In this document: piece by piece, positions 36,001 through 48,179 of the stretch
Layout of the letters: every line of letters begins with the position of its first letter
Numbering within the stretch: the first letter of the stretch is position 1
Source of the DNA: Sphagnum compactum
Taxonomy: Eukaryota > Bryophyta > Sphagnopsida > Sphagnales
Length of the DNA: 64,000 nt
Assembly: GCA_965153455.1 (NCBI GenBank)
Contig: OZ234493.1
Location: 15,242,213 to 15,306,212 of the forward strand
Direction: 5' to 3'
The notes under the pieces: generated by a model
The model's input: only the letters and a program-made list of their open reading frames with translations
Databases searched by the model: none
Told to the model about the DNA's origin: nothing
Made by a program: the position numbers and the translations under genes

Positions 36001-36780
36001 GCCGACGACGATGAGGGCGCGCTTTTTTACTTTTTACTGTGCTTAACTTATTCACCTACCTACGAGTGAGTGAGTGAGTGAGTTCGAAGGTAGGTAAGTA
36101 AGTTTTTTAACCTACCTACCTACCTTCGCCTTGCCCGCTTATGAGTAATTTGTTTACCTCCCTAACTACGACTTCCCAACCTACGAGTTTTTGTAACCTA
36201 CCTACTAACTTGCCGACCTATCAGTTACTTACCTACCGACGACTTTGCCAACCTAAGTAACTGAGCTGCAAATTTTTCTGACTGCCGACGATGAGGGCAA
36301 GCTTTTTTACTTTTACTACCGTGCTTAACTTATTATTATTACCTACCTACCTACCACCTTCCCCACCTACAACTCACTTACTATCCCTGCCTACCAACTT
36401 CCCGACTTACAACTTACTTACCTACCGACGACTTTCCCAACCTACCAGTAACTGACGTGCCAATCTTTTACCGCATGCCGACTATGAGGGTGCGCTTTTT
36501 AACTTTTACTGTGCTTCACTTATTACCTACCTACCACGTTCTACCTACCTACGATCTCGCCACCTACAAGTTACTTACCTACTACTACCTATGACTTGCT
36601 TGACCTAGGAGTAACTGACCTACAAATGAATTTTCGTGCCTACTGAGTAACTGACTTAGGAGCCACCTAGTTTTGTAGGTACCTGATTTTACTCTATTTT
36701 TTTGTAGGCAGGCAGGTATGTAGGATCATTGCAATAGGTGGCTGCAGACTGGTAGGTAGGTAGTTTATTGTTTATTTGTA
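36001..36780. repeat. CTAC-rich satellite with three anchor blocks
   Basis: Made of CCTACCTACC, CTTACTTAC and GAGTGAGTGAG-like words. An anchor of about 60 bp (GCCGACGATGAGGG, then GCTTTTTTACTTTT, then GTGCTTAACTTATT) occurs at 36001, 36284 and 36477, so the higher-order unit is about 190-285 bp. Within it, 36084-36101 and 36111-36128 form an imperfect inverted repeat (CGAAGGTAGGTAAGTAAG). It ends near a TAGGTAGGTAG run at 36750-36760. No coding content. Confidence 0.8.
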
Positions 36781-38881
36781 ATAGCTAAGACCTCCTGTGA
36801 GGTCACCCATCCCCATACTATTCATGTTGAAATGGGCTTAACTTTAGGCTTCTTTGTGAATAATCTATTTTTAAACAATTAATTAGTTTTTAGAGATCAA
36901 ATCCATTCTATAATCCCCTCTCCCTCCCCCCCCCCAGTATACTACTACTACTATAACAAAAATCCACATCATTTTTCAAAAAATACTGAATTATTTCTCA
37001 TGATTCCATTTAAAGTTTTGCTTTTGGTTCCTTCCATGTGTGAAAAGATAATAAATATTCTTTCATGTACTCATTGGATCACTTTACATCAAAAATATTT
37101 TTGGATAGACTTATCATAATATAAAAAAATTAAAGAAAAATCTGATGTTGTTTCGCAATCTAGCAAAAATAGAAAAAAAAAATTAAAATTGGTTTGTTGT
37201 TCTTCCTATTTGGCCAATTTTCTAGATTTTGAATTTCTCAACTTTTTTGCACTTTTAGAAAATTGAGCCTATTTTGTGGATTTTGTTTCTAATGTGCCAA
37301 ACCAAACTAGGTATATCCAAACTCATAATGTGATTTTTTTGAACTTTGATGCTACTTGGAGAAAAATTCTTAGTGCATTTGATGGGCACCCTTACACCCC
37401 TTTGAACAAAAGAGGAAGGATCTTATGTGTCCCTCCCACTCCTAAATATTAGGCGTAAGATAGTGTAAAGCCCTTTGCAATCCTAAACATTAGGCCTAAG
37501 ATTCCCCCCACTCCTATCACCTCATGATCAGCTCAACCCTAAACCCTAAACTCCTCTACTACCTCGTCCTAGGCCACATTATATGAGGATATGCCCACCC
37601 GGAGGTCCTACACTTTTGTGGTCATAATGCATAGATGGAACGGTTTTTGGTGTATGGAGGCCAATGACAAAAGGTGATCGAAATATGCCTATTAAAAAAT
37701 TGGTCAATTTTTTTTTAAAACTAAGAAATTTTTTAGTTGTCAAATATTAGGGGTTCAAGGATGTTGTTTCTTGAACTACTTTGGTGGGATTCATTTGGGG
37801 GACATTCTTTTCTACTTTCATAGAACACATTTTCTACTTACATTTGTATGACAAGACCCTAAAAGGAAAACGGAAAATAATTTGTAGTGTAAGAAATTCA
37901 AAAGGGGAACTAGAAACAATCTTTCAAAATATATTTGTTTTAGCCAATTCTAGCTTTTCTTTGTTATGTGATATGTAGGGGCATTTGAAGTGGATGTGGA
38001 TGAACATACTTGGATGAAGAAGGGACCCTTAAATCCGGACTTTTGTATTGTATGAAACAAGTGTGTCTTAACAGCTGCTCTTGGTACTCTCCGAGATGCT
38101 CCATCGGTTGTGTGTTCCCCAAACATGCGAATTGGCAAAACCCTAATTGCACTTGTTTAGTATCATGTTTTGTGCATGTCTTTGCTTCCTACCCCTTCCA
38201 TGAATGGGTAGTGTGAATGGCCCAAGGTGGCTTGAAAAGTACCCGTATTTTCTTAGTGCCTAAGCAATTCTTGCTTGCCGGCTTGACCCGCGTTGTAGTG
38301 TGTTGCAAATAAACCAATTTTCCAACGGACTTTTGGTCATAACAATGTACCTCTATGGATGTATCCCAATTAGGAACTAAAGAGTTCTAATTAGAAACTC
38401 ATAAGTTGGACCTAACAAGTGTGCCTCCGAGCTAGGAATAATTGATCTTAGGTCCAATTGCAACAATAAAGAACTAATATGGTTCCTTTGAGTTTGCCTC
38501 CATTGATTTGATTCAATTTAGGAAAGCAATTTGGACCCAATGTTACTTAATAGGTCCTCATATTGCTCCCATGGCCTTTAGACACACCAAACTTTGGAGA
38601 CTAAATAATAGAACTTATGTTTGGTCAAGAAGATGGGCTCAACACCAATGCCCAACTTCAAATGGTAACCAATTGCGGTTCTATTTGTGTTGGTCTTGTA
38701 GCACGTCTTGGATAGTACCTACCTAATCAATTTGCAATGAAACCAAATAGGCACTTTGGTTTGTCAAATATGTTCATTTTCAGCCTTTTCTTTCCTTTTT
38801 GGATTTTTGTAACCTATAGAGTTTGTTCTTGAAGAAAAATTGGAACAATTTGTATATTGAGTGTAATTGTGAATAGGTTTT
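36781..38881. other. Intergenic, AT-rich; one copy of a dispersed repeat
   Basis: 37381-37640 resembles 41130-41530 (shared GGCATAAGATCCCTCCCACTC-type words and TCATCCTAGGCC). ACCCTAAACCCTAAAC lies at 37536-37551. No gene recognised; the open frame at 37781-37978 has no family resemblance. Confidence 0.45.
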
Positions 38882-38907
38882 GGGGGGGGTGGGGGGTGGG
38901 GGTGGGG
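38882..38907 (+). repeat. G-rich tract, quadruplex candidate
   Basis: Runs of 8, 6, 5 and 4 Gs separated by single Ts, which fits a G-quadruplex-forming pattern on the + strand. Confidence 0.7.
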
Positions 38908-39985
38908 ACATGAAATTTTCTTACCTTGAATTTTTGAATAAAATTCAAATTTAAATTAATTTATAATTTTTATTTTATTTTTTTAAACCCTAGATCCATG
39001 ATGTGCAACCAAAAATTTAGGTGACCAAAGAAAAATGGATAATTCAGTTTGTGGGTTTGGCCATGATTGCATATTCAAATTCCCATGTATGAACACCAAC
39101 AAGCTGACAAAAGCATTGGGCCAAGCCATTGCAACTGACTCTCCAGCGCCCAAAAAAAATGTATACAGGAAGGAGGTGTGCTCCCCAGGGCCTCCACTAA
39201 CTACTCTTAGGGTCCTAAGCCTAGAGAGTGATAGCCCAAGACCCTAAGCCCAAAATTAAGGGGAGCCTTGTGGGGAGTAGAACCTCTCAGCATCAAGTAC
39301 CCAAGGCTTTTTATTTGAATGGCAGAAGGTCCCTTCAATTGACTAAAGCATCTTCCATGCCAGGAAGTGCTTTCAAAGGAAGTTAAATTTTTTTTTAAAA
39401 AAAATTAAAAAATAAAAACTTAGAGTATTTTACACAAACCAAATAGTACACTTAAATATTTCCAAAACCCTTTAATTTTCTTTTATTTCCACTTTAAGAA
39501 ATAAAATACTTGCTCACTAATTCATCACTACTTTTCCCCCATGCCTCCCCACCTCCCTTTTTCTGTTCCTGATTTTTTCACAGGCAATTTATTAGGTGTC
39601 TGGGGTGGCATCCAGCGTTTTTTTTCGGACAAAATTTTGCCTTTTTTTTTACCAAAGAAATTGAGAGAAAAGAAATCTAGTGTAAACTCAACTAAATTTT
39701 TTTTTGGGGGAGGTTAAATTTCACAAAAATTAAATTTTTATTTAATATAATTTAATATAATTTTTTAAATGAATTTTTTAAAAACACTGGTTGCATCCAT
39801 CCCAAGTGATGCTGTTGGTACCCAATATCATCAGTTCCTTGCTACCTTTGATTGTGTGTCATTAGGGCTAGCCATGTATGGGTGCTCTGCTCAACTCAAC
39901 TCAACTCAACTTAGCTTCCTGCCAACATTGACTTGGTCCTTGAAGCTGGGCTGGATGAAGTGATTAGAGTCTGAAGTCTCTGGAA
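38908..39985. other. Intergenic with homopolymer runs
   Basis: Poly(T) and poly(A) runs at about 39388-39412 and 39616-39651. A CAACT pentamer array (CTCAACTCAACTCAACTCAACTT) lies at 39892-39911. No gene recognised. Confidence 0.5.
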
Positions 39986-39996
39986 CTCACTCTGGG

Positions 39997-40350
39997 ACCC
40001 CAACTCTTGTTTGCTAATGAATTGTGAGAAATTCTAGTGAGAATCATATACTTGAAGCTGCTGGTTTAAGGGTCAAATAGCTTTAGGTTCCATTAGAGGT
40101 CTTGTCATTTGAGAAGACAATTCAAAGACTTGGAATTTGTTCAAAACACGATTCCAAGTCAAAATTGTCCAAAAATTGATTGAGTTCAACATGAGTTTCT
40201 CTACACCCAACTCTTGTTGCTAGTGATGAATTGTGAGAAATTCTAGTGCCGATGGGACATTGAAGCTGGTTTAAGGGTAGCAGCTTTAGGTTTCATTATA
40301 GGTCTCGGTTGTTCAAGAAGACAATTCCAAGTTGGAATCTGTCAAAAATT
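39997..40350. repeat. Two-copy direct repeat, about 150 bp each
   Basis: CCAACTCTTGTT...GAATTGTGAGAAATTCTAGTG...GAAGCTG...GGTTTAAGGGT...AGCTTTAGGTT at 39997-40150 recurs at 40206-40350 with about 80% identity by eye; spacing is about 208 bp. Confidence 0.8.
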
Positions 40351-40838
40351 TCATGTAGCTAAGCTATACGAGTAGTATATAGTATGTACCTTGTAGTAGT
40401 TTAAGCTTTGTAAGTGTATACTTTGTAGCTATACACAACCTTTTGCAAAGCACAAACAAGTCTATAATGTAACCCAAATTCCACTACTTGTGTTTGTGAG
40501 TAAATTTGTTCGAAACTATGTTTTTGGGGGGGGGGGCATTCCAAATCATCACATCCATATATATTCTTGGAAGAAACTACTAACTCAACTTCCTTGAAGC
40601 AAATTGATGATCATTCTTTGTCTTTAGGGTTTTTAAAAAAAAATTAGGGCTTTGTTATTAAGATGGCACCACAAAAATTTCCTTTTGCTTTTGGCTCGGT
40701 CCTCCGTAGGGTCTTAAACCACAATGGGGTTTCTGTTTCAATGTCATACAATAAGGTGATCTGGAATCAATTTCCAAACAAGCAATGAAACGGGTGCGAT
40801 GGCACGTACCCAGTGGACTCCATTACACAATGGTTTTC
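40351..40838. other. Intergenic, no gene recognised
   Basis: A run of nine or more Gs at about 40527-40536; otherwise unremarkable AT-rich sequence. Confidence 0.5.
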
Positions 40839-40925
40839 ATTTGGATTCGCATAATGTTCACATTGATTTGCAGAATGGTCATATGGATTTGCATAATGGT
40901 CATGGGGATTTTGCGAAACGGTCTT
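40839..40925 (+). repeat. 21-bp minisatellite, about four copies
   Basis: The unit GCATAATGGTCATATGGATTT is repeated with substitutions. It reads in frame as heptads of the type H-x-D-L-x-N-G, but the enclosing frame (40799-40996) has no family resemblance. Confidence 0.7.
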
Positions 40926-42229
40926 GCAGTTCATGTCTTCGCACCATCCAATTGAGGTCTGGTAGACCCCATGGGTCTATTTTGCCTTGTAAGTGAATTA
41001 TTAAAAAAAATTGCCTTGTAAGTGAATTAGAAGAAAAGGCAGACAAGGTCACATGAAAACCATTAGTAAATATCACTATTAGTTCTCGCATCACCTGACC
41101 CACCTAAAATACTTGGAGAAAAAACCCTAAATGTATTTGGGGGGCGATATTGGTGAATATCCCTCCTAAAAGAGAGGAGGGACCTTATTCCTTAAACCTT
41201 ATGCCTACCTAAAGACATAAGGCTCCTTTTGTTATGCATGCTTAGAGACTTAGGATCTCTCCCCTTCAAAAAAGAAAGGCCCTTAAGAGTAGGCATAAGA
41301 TCCCTCCCACTCATAAGGAGTAGACATAAGAACCTTCCCTCTCCCATGCCTTGTGATCCACATATGTTTTAAGTTTATGGTAACTTTTGCCTCATGCATT
41401 AGGATTCACAAAAAGCCAATGGGTGAGCACATTCCTAACTTGCGGGCCCAAACTCGTCTATTACATCATCCTAGGCCCCTTATTTTGGGGATACCCCCAT
41501 TGTGGGGCTTCACCCAACACAAAACCATTAAGAAACTTTCTTGTGCTTTCAGTTGTGGGGGGTCTAGGTGGGGGAGGGGATGGTTTTTTTTTTTGGCCCT
41601 CTTGGCACAATGACATTGTGTAGGCCTAGTTGTTTCTTTAGTATTTTCGAACAAAATACTTAACAAGTTTTTGGTTCCAAATTGAAGGGTATTGACCAAG
41701 TCCCTACCCCACTTCCTCTTCCCCCAAAAGAATAACTAGGTAAATACTCTCGCACTACACTTCATTTCAGGTTTTGTTTTGTTGACACTTCTTGTCTACC
41801 AAAACTTTGGTATCTACAAGTGAGGCCAAACAATGAATACACAACTCAAAGGCCTCAAGCAAAACAAAACTCCAAAGTCCAAACATAAGCTAATGTAATG
41901 GAGAACCTAAGAGTCGCAAAACGGAACATGACAAGAATACGGCACCTCTAAGAATTCCCATGTTTGAATTGCAAACACACCATGGATGCCTTTTAATGTT
42001 AAACCCTAACATCCCACCGGGTTTTTCCCAAATGATTTCAATTTAGGTGTAATCCCCAAGGGATGGTCATTCTCAAATAAGGGGCCTAAGACGAGACAAT
42101 CGTAGAGTCCGAGCATTGGGAATGTCCCTCACCCTTGGGCTTTACCTTTCTTGAAGCACCAACTGAAGGTTATCACAAACCTAAACATATGTAGATCACA
42201 AGGTGTAGGAGGTGAAGGGCTCTTAAACC
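40926..42229. other. Intergenic; second copy of the dispersed repeat
   Basis: TTGCCTTGTAAGTGAATTA occurs twice (40982 and 41011). 41130-41530 is the copy resembling 37381-37640. No gene recognised. Confidence 0.45.
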
Positions 42230-42321
42230 TACTCCTAAGAGTGGGACAAATCTTACACATGTAAAGGCAAGGATCTTACACCTATTTATGTGTGTAAGAT
42301 TTGTCCCACTCATAAGTAGTA
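42230..42321. repeat. Foldback with 31-bp arms
   Basis: The left arm 42230-42260 and right arm 42291-42321 are inverse complements; the inner 21 bp (TGTGTAAGATTTGTCCCACTC on the right) are perfect and the outer part is diverged. The loop is 30 bp. Confidence 0.85.
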
Positions 42322-43981
42322 AGTGTAATGAGATACCCTCTAAATACACTAAAATGTTCTATGAGTGTTTTAGAAATACTATATCCTCTCCATTTTTATA
42401 TCCTCTCCATTTAAAAATCGATTATTTTGATTGCATGCATTACCATAGAATCCAATCCAAACTGCACATTTTGTTCTACACTCTCCCATGTATCTATTGA
42501 GACAAGGATCAAAAAGTTCATGCCAAATGTTGGAAATTGCCACCATTGAGAAGTGACCCCCTCCTCTCCCCCTCCCCACCCACCCAAAATTCCTTGTCCT
42601 AATATATAATAAATCTTTAGTGAATGCTATTGAAACAAGCTCGTTCACATTGCACATGTTCTCAACATGGAAGAAGATTTAGTTTGAGAAAATTGAAATA
42701 ATATATGATATTTTAGGTCATCATGTGCGGGTTTCATATTTTTCTTCCAACTTAATGTTAGAAAATGAAGATGTTTGTTACCTAGTTATGAGTTCAAAGT
42801 TTGGCCTATGCGAATTTTGGTGCACATGAATATTGTATAGAATACTTGGGGAGTGTTTATAGTACTCAAAGGCCGGGTGATGATGATATGCATTGGTGTA
42901 TGCATTACACAAACAAAATCAAGTTGGTGAGAAACCGAAGTGCGGTTCCTAGTCTTGTTCACCAATTGCATGTTAAATAAGAGAATTAATGCTATTTGTG
43001 CTTTTGTGTGTGTGTGCATATGGGACGGGGATTTTGCATTGTGTTTACAATGAGCTTCCCGTTTCATAGTTTTGCATGGAAGGATGATAAATTCTATTCC
43101 CTTGGAGACATACATATATCCTTTTTATACGTTTGATAGTTTCATTATGAAATAACATGATTAGAAGTCTATCCTTTTGTCTCTTTTCTCCATTTAAAAC
43201 TTTTCTAGTGTGTATGCATTTTTGTTATTGAACCCATACAATCATTTGCCAACTCAAACTATTATATATACCTTGTGTATCAATTTAGTCTTATTTCACA
43301 TTTTTTTCACTTTGTGTACTTCAATGAAATATTCTCATCATTTTTGTTGCCTTGATCTTCACGTTACAAAAGTATCAACACTTCATTCTTTCAAAACTAA
43401 AAAAAGTGATGAGCTGAATGAATGCTTCACACACACACATACTCTCTCCCATCTAATATATGCAAGAATATTGTGAGAAAAAGCATTGCAAGTCTACATG
43501 ATTCACAATTAAAAAGTCCACACAAAATGGAAACCCGTGAGATACTTACTACATGCTCGTGATGAGCGTAACAAGATTGGGCCACTCAACCTCGTCAAGG
43601 TCAAAAAATTGGATGCCAAACTTGTGACCAAAGCCCATTTTTATAACTTGGAAATTATGGAGATTTGTTGTTGAGAGGGTGGTCCAATTGACAAGAAAGG
43701 CATCTTCCAAACATGAAGAAGACTAGGGTTTGACATGTTGCTAAATTCATGTGCTAATGGTTTTGGTTCCCGGAACAAAGAACATAAGACCACATGTACA
43801 ATTTGGAATCTCAAAATCCACGCAAACACAATCCTAAGTACAAAACTTGTGTGAAAGGAACTAAATGCACAAGTCAAGTAATGTGTCTCTTCGTAAGTGA
43901 ATAATTTCATAAGTGCGACAATTTTATCTCTTATAACAAAATAATGCAAAATAGTTTTGTTGTCCACAATATTATTACTTT
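42322..43981. other. Intergenic, no gene recognised
   Basis: AT-rich. Contains TGTGTGTGTG at about 43004 and ACACACACAC at about 43430. Open frames are short and without resemblance. Confidence 0.5.
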
Positions 43982-44005
43982 GGGGGGGGGGGGGGGAGGT
44001 GGGGT
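43982..44005 (+). repeat. G-run (15 Gs) and GGTGGGG
   Basis: A 15-base G homopolymer followed by AGGTGGGG. Such long runs are also error-prone in assembly. Confidence 0.7.
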
Positions 44006-44353
44006 GAATAATTTCTTTGCAACTTATTGAGGGGAAAGAAAAGGAAGGTGGGAAAGGTACAAAGGGTTTTTTTTTTCCGGAAAAAATGGGCCCAAGTCAC
44101 AACATTATGAGGGGGAAAAAATAAATTTAAGCCTTATTTTGCCCAACTTTGCATTTCCATGCCTAGACCAACCTTAGCTTTGTGGACATCTCAATGGACG
44201 ACGGGATTGCATCTTTCAATGGCTTGTGAATTATGCCGAAACCTTTAAAGAAAGTTGTCGGTAAGGAAGCAAATATCAAACACCAAACCATGATTACTCT
44301 TTTACACCACCACACCCAGACGGTGGGATTTTTTTTTTTTTAAATTTTTTTTT
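44006..44353. other. Intergenic, no gene recognised
   Basis: T-run at 44068-44077 and a T-rich run at 44331-44352 directly before the G-rich tract. Confidence 0.5.
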
Positions 44354-44390
44354 GGGAGGGGGGGGAGGGAGGGGGAGGGGGAGGGGGAGG
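44354..44390 (+). repeat. G-quadruplex candidate (GGGAGGGGGGG... array)
   Basis: At least six G-runs of three or more, separated by single As, within 37 bp. This strongly fits G-quadruplex rules on the + strand, and follows a T-rich tract. Confidence 0.75.
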
Positions 44391-45014
44391 CAACCAGAAC
44401 CTCAACCATTAAGCCCATTCCAGATTTTTCCCATCTTCCTTTACGGGTTAAAGCTTTTGTAATAGGAACATATTCTTTGAGCAACTTCCGACCTTCCCAC
44501 CTCCATGTGCACTAGGTCAAATGAGAGTTGTCGGTTTTCCGACACCCACCAAGTAAAAAAATAAAAATAAAAAACCCCATTTTAGGGGATTTCACACCCC
44601 TCTAATCACACCTAAGATCCCATCGGATTCTTCCCGATAGCCAATCGAGAGATATGGGTTGGCACATCCCTTGTCCGTATCAATCTTCTAGCCAATTTCT
44701 TTAATAAATTCCTTCTACATGCAAGTGAACGAGCATGTACTTTTTTTTTCTTACTTTGTCAATGTTTTTATTAGTCTTGAAAATCGCTATGTGGACGAGA
44801 GATATATTACTCATAAAAGTATTGAGATTTCTCATTTTTTTGGTACTATTTTGAGTGTACTAAAAAAACAATTTGTCACTACGCGCCTGCTTGCTTGCCA
44901 CCGATCATGCTTCCACGCAAGAAAAAACAAGTTGAGTGGAGTGGGCCGCCGGACTATTATTAGCCTACAAATGGAAGTCGTCGAAGAGACCCATTATTGA
45001 CCTTACCCGCCGCA
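44391..45014. other. Intergenic, no gene recognised
   Basis: Mixed composition; a short open frame (44719-45000) shows no family resemblance. Confidence 0.45.
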
Positions 45015-45410
45015 AACAACTTCATGAGTCTAGAAGAAGATGGCCTTTTGCTTGAGAAACTTCATTATGGGTCTACAAGAAGAAAGACAGCCATTTCCTT
45101 AAGCAACTTCATGGGTCTAGAAAAAGACGACCTTTTCCTTAAGCAACTTCATATGAGTTTAGAAGACGCCGGCATTTTCATTAAGCAACTTCGTATGAGT
45201 CTAAAAGAAGCCGACATTTTCATTAAGCAACTTCACATGAGTCTAGAAGAAAGCCCGCCTTTTCCTTAAGCAACTTAATGAGTTTAGAAGAAGCCCCCCC
45301 TTTTCACTAAGTAACTTCATGAGTCTAAAGCAAGCCTGCCTTTTTGCTCAAGCATTTTTATTAAAAGATGGTCAAGAAGAAAACGGCCTCTTGCTTAAGC
45401 ATTTTTATCC
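45015..45410 (+). repeat. 42-bp minisatellite, about eight copies, coding-like
   Basis: Anchor CAACTTCAT recurs at 45018, 45058 (AAACTTCAT), 45104, 45144, 45186, 45228, 45270 and 45313, so the period is 40-46 bp, mostly 42. Three central copies are in frame and read KQLHMSLEDAGIFI-type 14-residue units, an amphipathic pattern. The frame (44997-45269) breaks outside the regular copies. Confidence 0.85.
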
Positions 45411-45439
45411 TATAAAAATGAAAAGAAAGGTCCATTAAG

Positions 45440-45475
45440 GAGGTAGGTAGGTAGGTAGGTAGATAAGTAGGTAGG
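45440..45475. repeat. (TAGG)n array
   Basis: AGGTAGGTAGGTAGGTAGG with minor interruptions; the inverse complement of the CTAC-type words in the satellite at 36 kb. Confidence 0.85.
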
Positions 45476-48179
45476 ACAATAGGTAGTTCCTAACTAAGTA
45501 ATATGCATGTAAGTGATTAGTACATAGATAAAGGATAATGGGGTTGTTAGTAGGTGAGTGGTAAAATTTGAAACAGAGTTAATCAAACCATGGTTAGCAA
45601 AATAAGGAACTGGTTTGAATGCAATGAAAAAGTGTTTCTCATCCACCTATCATTCATCCATTTATCGGTCATGGTTAGTGGCTAACAACAATTCACTCTC
45701 CCCCAATTTCAGCCCCTCATCCAGGGCCAAGGGTAAACCAGCACCACCTACACATCCATGTAGGCAAAAAGGCTTTTATTAACACTGGCGGTAAACCATG
45801 GTATGGAATATATTTATTCTCAAAGGCCCGGGCGCTTCCGACCCTGGTAAAGGGAATATTCCATTACCCAAAGGTTAAGCCAAGGTTCATTCCTGTGCAC
45901 CTTCCCTCTTCATTTTCAAACCCATGGAGATCTTTACCATGATTGGAAGCAAGCCCAAAAAAATGTAAGGTTTTTTAATCATGGTACCAATGTAAGGTGC
46001 TGGGTTTAAAAAAAAAAATGCATCTACTACTCTTGTCTTGCCCTTTACTAGGTTGGCAAGGGGTAAACCTAGTAGGTAGTAAAAACATGCATTTACTACT
46101 CTTGTCTGGCTAGGTTTTGGCAAGAGCTAGGTACCAAGGTAAAAAAAAAAGTAATTGCCTAATTTGGTCCTTTCATCAAGGTTACTCATCTGACACCCCT
46201 CCTTTTTCATCCATTTCGACACCACCCATCAGATAATTATGTGGACCACCAGTTTTTTCATCATCTATTTTATGTACTTCCTCATCCATGTCCTTCTTTT
46301 GTCACGTGTCACCTCTACCAGCATTCATGGATGAGGATGACATATTTTGGATGAAAGTATACCTACTGCAGTAGTGTGAAACTCAATTGGCCTTTTGTAA
46401 AGATAGTCACACTATACAGTGACCTCCAAAGGGGTCAGTACAAGGAAATAACTATTTTGCATTGGCCACCCATTAGGATTGGCCCCAGTGATGAACATTT
46501 TTAATTAGTCAAATAATGAATTAAATTTGAAATTTTGATTTTCAAAAAATAGATTATCCCTGAAGATTTAACATTTTCCATCACAAAATTATGCATTGAA
46601 TAACAATAATATTAATAATAATAATAATTTCAACACTTCTAAAAATAATATAATTAGTGTAGAAGGTGCCAAGACTCCACTATGGTGTTGGATGTGGTAT
46701 ACATGGATAGAGGGCCAAATAGAGGGAGGGGTCTTGAACTTCCAAAAGGCATTAGGTCACATATATAGGTGGTCTAAATCTAATTCCACAATTTATTTAT
46801 TTATTTATTTATTTGTGACACATTGCTACTTGTACTAAACCCTAAAAAGTCTTCTTATGACATTAGATGAGAATTTTCAAGTCAAGATAAGATAAGAATT
46901 TGTGCTTAGGGTTCCTTCCATTGAAATTAATGGGTGTGGTTGCTTTAGTTTTCTATCTTGGGTAGTTTATTTAATTTATAAATGGAGATAGGCATGTTCT
47001 CTTCAATAACTAACTTTGGAGCAATGCATGGAGATAAAGCTTTTTTTTAAAAAGCTGTAAATTTAGTGTGGATGATTCAGCTCCTAAAGGAACAATCCTA
47101 TCAAAAACACAAGCAAGGAAGGACACCAAGCATGGGACTAATAACTTACCATGTTGTTGCCTTCTTTTATTGGTTCTCTAGTCTGCTTGTAAGGGAGACA
47201 CTAGGGGAATGGTTCCACAACATCTTGAGGCATGTTTCACCAAGTGTTATTATTTGAATTGTGAGTTGATTTTTTTGGGAACTTAATGGAACATTTTCTT
47301 ATTTTAACTATTGTTGGTTTGAAGTTCCCATAAGGGGGAAGAGTACCTACCCCTTCAATGAAATCTTTTTCCCACACATTTTGTCCTTTTTTTGTTGACC
47401 AAAAAGAATTATGAATTTTTTGAATTTCTTTGGTTTGTCTAGACTATTATTCTGTTTTTTTTTTTTTTGAAAATTTTTGCCAAATTTTTATGTCACAAAA
47501 TTGGACAAAAAAAAAACCAACAACAACCCTGAAAACATTATGCCAAGAGTTGTGTGTATGTTTTGTTAGCTTCCAAAGTGATTTGTTTTTCATTTTTGGG
47601 GTGATGGGCCTCTCTGATTGGCCCAACACCCCCCAAAAAAAACATACATTCTCACATTGTTCTCAAAATAGAAGATTATGTAACCTTCCCCTATGGTTTC
47701 CTTCCTAAGAGAGTGGAGGTCATTCTTACCCCCATGATGTAGAGGCCCCATACATCATTCCTTCATTTTCTTTTCTTGGTTTTATACTTAAGAACTAAAT
47801 TAGGTTTATTACCTTCTTGATTAGGGTTGTATGTTGCCTATTTTTTAAAAACAAGAAAATTCAAAAGATTGGGTATTAATTGCATTCAATGTCTATTGTA
47901 CACAATCTACACCCTCTTCATCATGATCCCTATCACCAAATCCAATAGAAAAGTGTGTGGGAATCATCAAGTGGAGCTCAATCCCATTTTTCACATAATA
48001 TAACATAATAATAAACATATGTAATGTTTGTTGTCAGATAAGCTCATTGCAAAATAAAATAAAAGAATACACATCACATTTTCCATGCCTCCTTTCAATT
48101 AATCACAAGTGAAGTTTCAACAGAGGATCATGTGTTCCCTCACTTTTCTTCACATTTTCAACTTACATGGTGACTTAAG
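45476..48179. other. Intergenic, AT-rich, no gene recognised
   Basis: The word ATGCATYTACTACTCTTGTCT occurs at about 46018 and 46088, around a short inverted pair (CTTGCCCTTTACTAGGTT / GGTAAACCTAGTAGG). (ATTT)n lies at 46791-46814 and AAT triplets at 46600-46627. Poly(A)/(T) runs are frequent. Confidence 0.45.

Noticed and set aside
35602-36055. Several open frames on both strands with Lys/Arg or Phe/Leu runs
   Set aside because: All are translations of GAA/CTA/CAA microsatellites.
36001-36780. CRISPR-like array
   Set aside because: The spacing is uneven, the spacers are themselves repeats, and the context is plant nuclear DNA.
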